From an uncultured Nocardiaceae bacterium (GTDB lineage: Bacteria; Actinomycetota; Actinomycetes; Mycobacteriales; Mycobacteriaceae), in NCBI GenBank assembly GCA_936936565.1, contig CAKZIX010000197.1, positions 1 to 14,792 of the forward strand: DNA of 14,792 bases, given 5' to 3'. This document shows, one piece after another, positions 13,179 through 14,792 of the stretch. The position numbers were made by a program, and so were the translations under genes. The stretch's first letter is position 1. Each line of letters begins with the position of its first letter. The notes under the pieces are model-generated. The model saw only the letters and a list, made by a program, of their open reading frames with translations. It was not told the DNA's origin and did no database searches.

Positions 13179-14039
13179 TCACTCCCGCCGGGCGGCGAGC
13201 ACCGCTTCGTACAGTTCGCGGCGCGAGGCGCCGTGCGCTTCGGCCACGACGGCGCACGCGTCTTTGAGCCGCTCGCCGTCGGCGACCAACTGCTCGACCT
13301 CGCCGACCAGGTCGGCGGCTTCGGCCGCTGCCGGGTCGGCGGCGGCGAGCACCACGGTGATCTCGCCGCGCGCGCCGTCCACTGCCCACGCGGCCAGTTC
13401 ACCCAGGGAACCGCGTACCACTTCCTCGTAGGTCTTGGTGAGTTCGCGGCAGACCGCGGCGCGCCGGTCCGGGCCCAGTACGTCGACGGCGTCGTCGAGA
13501 CAGTCGCGCAGCCGGTGCGGCGCCTCGAAGAACACGCAGGCGCGCGGCTCGGTGCGCAGCGTCTCCAACCAGGCGCGGCGCTGGCCCTGCTTGCGCGGAG
13601 CGAACCCGTCGAAGCAGAACCGCTCGACGGGCAGTCCGGACAACGCCAGCGCGGTCGTCACGGCCGACGGTCCGGGCAGACACGTCACCGGAAGCTCGGC
13701 AGCCACGCAGGCCGCGACCAACCGGTATCCGGGATCACTCACCGACGGCATGCCGGCGTCGGTGACCAGCAGGACCGACTTGCCGGCCCGCATCTCCTCG
13801 AGCAGGCCCGGAATGCGTGCCGACTCGACGTGGTCGTAGAAGCTGACGACACGCCCGGCGATCGGCACATCGAGCGCCGCCGCGAGCGCCTTCGTCCGCC
13901 GCGTGTCTTCCGCGGCCACCACATCGGCGCTGGCCAGCGCGTCGCGCAGGCGCTGGGAGGCGTCGCCGATATCGCCCATCGGGGTGCCGGCCAGCACCAG
14001 CCGGCCACCCGGCAGCCCGGTCACCGGTGCAGGAGTCAC
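13179..14039 (-). CDS. rsmI: 16S rRNA (cytidine1402-2'-O)-methyltransferase
   Basis: A 286-residue tetrapyrrole-methylase-fold enzyme that uses SAM to 2'-O-methylate C1402 in the decoding centre of 16S rRNA. Visible family motifs, in order, are GTPMGDIGDAS (18-28), AAEDTRRTK, SFYDHVES, the SAM-site stretch VTDAGMPSVSDPGYRLV, LPGPSAVTTALALSGLP, the FDGFAPRK loop and CRELTKTYEEV-RGSL with GEITVVL. The length is close to the 285 residues of the M. tuberculosis orthologue. The GTG at 14039 is preferred because TAGGCT lies 8 nt upstream, the layout of a leaderless start; GTG 14024 is an alternative. The longer frame up to 14207 overlaps pmt on the other strand. It is divergent from pmt across 25 bp, as in mycobacteria. 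Confidence 0.96.
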   Translation of the reverse strand: MTPAPVTGLPGGRLVLAGTPMGDIGDASQRLRDALASADVVAAEDTRRTKALAAALDVPIAGRVVSFYDHVESARIPGLLEEMRAGKSVLLVTDAGMPSVSDPGYRLVAACVAAELPVTCLPGPSAVTTALALSGLPVERFCFDGFAPRKQGQRRAWLETLRTEPRACVFFEAPHRLRDCLDDAVDVLGPDRRAAVCRELTKTYEEVVRGSLGELAAWAVDGARGEITVVLAAADPAAAEAADLVGEVEQLVADGERLKDACAVVAEAHGASRRELYEAVLAARRE

Positions 14040-14047
14040 AAGTCCAC

Positions 14048-14057
14048 AGCCTACGAT
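14048..14057. promoter_or_regulatory. Overlapping divergent -10 elements, rsmI and pmt
   Basis: On the plus strand TACGAT (14052-14057) is followed by 7 nt and the pmt GTG. On the minus strand TAGGCT (14053-14048) is followed by 8 nt and the rsmI GTG. The two hexamers share two base pairs, and only 25 bp separate the start codons. No ribosome binding site is visible on either side, so both transcripts are predicted to be leaderless. Confidence 0.5.
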
Positions 14058-14064
14058 CGCTGTC

Positions 14065-14685
14065 GTGCCCTTGACCGCCGAGCGGCCGGCAACCGCGACC
14101 GTCAGCCCCGCGCCGCTGATCCCGCCGCCCGACGACGGGCCCGCCGACACCCTGCGTGGCTGGGCCGTCACCATCTTTCTCACGCTGATTGCAGGCATCA
14201 CCCGCATCGCGATGCTGCGCTACCCGACCGACGCGGGCACGCCGGTGTTCGACGAGAAGCACTACGCCCCGCAGGGCTGGCAGGTGCTCACCAACGGCGG
14301 TCTGGAAGACAATCCGGGCTATGGGCTGGTCGTGCATCCGCCCGTCGGCAAGATGATGATCGCGCTCGGGGAATCGCTGTTCGGCTACAACGGCTGGGGC
14401 TGGCGCTTCACCGCCGCCGTCGCGGGCACCATCCTGGTGCTGCTGGTCATCCGGATCACGCGGCGGCTGGCCCGTTCGACGCTGATCGGCGCGATCGCGG
14501 GCATCTTGCTGATCGCCGACGGGGTGACCTTCGTGTCCTCGCGCATCGGCATGCTCGACATCTTCCAGGCGCTGTTCGTGGTCGCCGCCTTCGGCTGCCT
14601 CGTCGTCGACCGCGACGACGTGAGGTGGGCGGGATGCGATCCCGCCCGTACGGGTCACGCGAGGAGGTCGCGGACGCGGGCGTAG
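14065..14685 (+). pseudogene. pmt: Protein O-mannosyltransferase (GT39), C-terminally truncated at a junction
   Basis: The first about 187 residues are a clear Pmt, the membrane enzyme that transfers mannose from polyprenyl-phosphomannose to exported proteins. A Pro-rich cytoplasmic tail is followed by membrane helix 1 (about 32-51), then the catalytic loop with Asp63-Glu64 in PVFDEKHYAP, then HPPVGK (91-96), and further helices around 115-130, 140-152 and 165-181. Homology ends at VDRDDVR (181-187), near base 14625. The frame then runs through 19 unrelated residues to a stop at 14685. Normal GT39 proteins have about 520 residues with many more helices, so this copy cannot be complete. The other side of the junction is truB. 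The GTG at 14065 is chosen from the TACGAT hexamer 7 nt upstream. A genuine pseudogene, a rearrangement and an assembly join all remain possible. Confidence 0.8.
14619..14659. repeat. Palindromic linker at the pmt/truB junction
   Basis: GGGCGGGAT (14627-14635) and ATCCCGCCC (14639-14647) form a perfect 9-bp stem with a 3-nt loop. They are flanked by CGTGA (14619-14623) and TCACG (14655-14659), which also pair. The structure fills nearly all the DNA between the end of Pmt similarity and the end of TruB similarity. It could act as a terminator for the minus-strand frame, or be the cause or product of a rearrangement. Confidence 0.6.
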
Positions 14686-14792
14686 GCGCGCCGGCCGCCG
14701 ACTTTGATCGCGGACACCGCCGAGGGCACCTGCATGATGTCCCCGCGCAGCCGTTCGAAGGCGGCGCCGAGGGCAGGGGCGTCCAGATGGGA
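14655..14792 (-). pseudogene. truB: tRNA pseudouridine-55 synthase, truncated fragment
   Basis: The minus-strand frame entering from the right edge reads LDAPALGAAFERLRGDI, then QVPSAVSAIKVGGRRAYARVR, then D-L-L-A and a stop. The stretch RGDI-QVPS-SAIKVGGRRAY is the middle of TruB, the enzyme that makes pseudouridine 55 in the T-loop of tRNAs. In intact TruB this point is followed by about half the protein: the strands after the GKRAY segment, then the C-terminal PUA-like domain. Here the frame stops five codons after RVR, so the 3' half is missing. Similarity ends near 14669. The catalytic Asp motif would lie beyond the window edge, so I cannot say whether the upstream part is intact. In M. 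tuberculosis truB lies far from pmt. Confidence 0.75.

Noticed and set aside
14627..14647. Hairpin taken as the normal terminator of truB
   Set aside because: The truB frame ahead of it lacks the whole second half of the protein, so this cannot be the natural end of an intact gene.

Overview
The window looks like chromosomal DNA of a high-GC actinobacterium in the Mycobacteriales (Nocardia/Rhodococcus-like). The evidence is the very high GC content, frequent GTG starts, a DUF348-G5-Rpf resuscitation factor (RpfB), a bacterial GT39 protein mannosyltransferase, and the gene order pmt / rsmI / metG / tatD / rpfB / rsmA(ksgA) / ispE. That order is the known M. tuberculosis Rv1002c-Rv1011 neighbourhood, here read in the opposite orientation. 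The genus is an inference.

Layout, left to right. (1) 1-116, minus: the first 38 codons of ispE. (2) 139-2727, minus: a compact three-gene ABC-2 exporter operon (two paralogous membrane subunits and one ATPase) with overlapping stop/start codons. (3) 2797-6235, plus: a copper operon with a CsoR-type palindrome in its promoter, encoding a CopZ-like chaperone, an uncharacterised membrane-anchored or secreted protein with two copies of a histidine-containing domain, and a Cu(I) P1B-ATPase. (4) 6236-6482: a gene-free stretch with a strong hairpin between convergent genes. (5) 6483-9466, minus: rsmA, rpfB and tatD, with a perfect CRP/GlxR-type site upstream of rpfB. (6) 9489-12129, plus: metG and a DUF2786 protein. 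(7) 12173-13105: a divergent MarR regulator / rhodanese pair around a palindromic operator candidate. (8) 13118-13175: a perfect 17-bp-stem terminator. (9) 13179-14039, minus: rsmI. (10) 14065-14685, plus: pmt, which breaks off after about 187 residues. (11) 14655-14792, minus: a piece of truB that also breaks off. The last two meet at a palindromic linker, so this end is a rearrangement breakpoint or an assembly join.

How it works together. The backbone is housekeeping: isoprenoid synthesis (IspE), 16S rRNA methylation (RsmA, RsmI), tRNA charging (MetG), cell-wall resuscitation (RpfB) and protein O-mannosylation (Pmt). Two accessory blocks sit in this backbone: the exporter plus copper-efflux block between rsmA and ispE, which are adjacent in M. 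tuberculosis, and the DUF2786/MarR/rhodanese block between metG and rsmI. The copper genes make a coherent path: CopZ carries Cu(I) in the cytosol, CopA pumps it out, and the two-domain histidine protein probably handles copper outside the membrane.

Regulation. Several housekeeping genes (ispE, rsmA, tatD, rsmI, pmt) have a TAnnnT hexamer followed by 7-8 nt and then GTG, the layout expected for leaderless transcripts. Two divergent pairs (tatD/metG and rsmI/pmt) have 22-25 bp between start codons and appear to overlap their -10 elements. I did not find a mobile element, CRISPR array, tRNA or rRNA gene.
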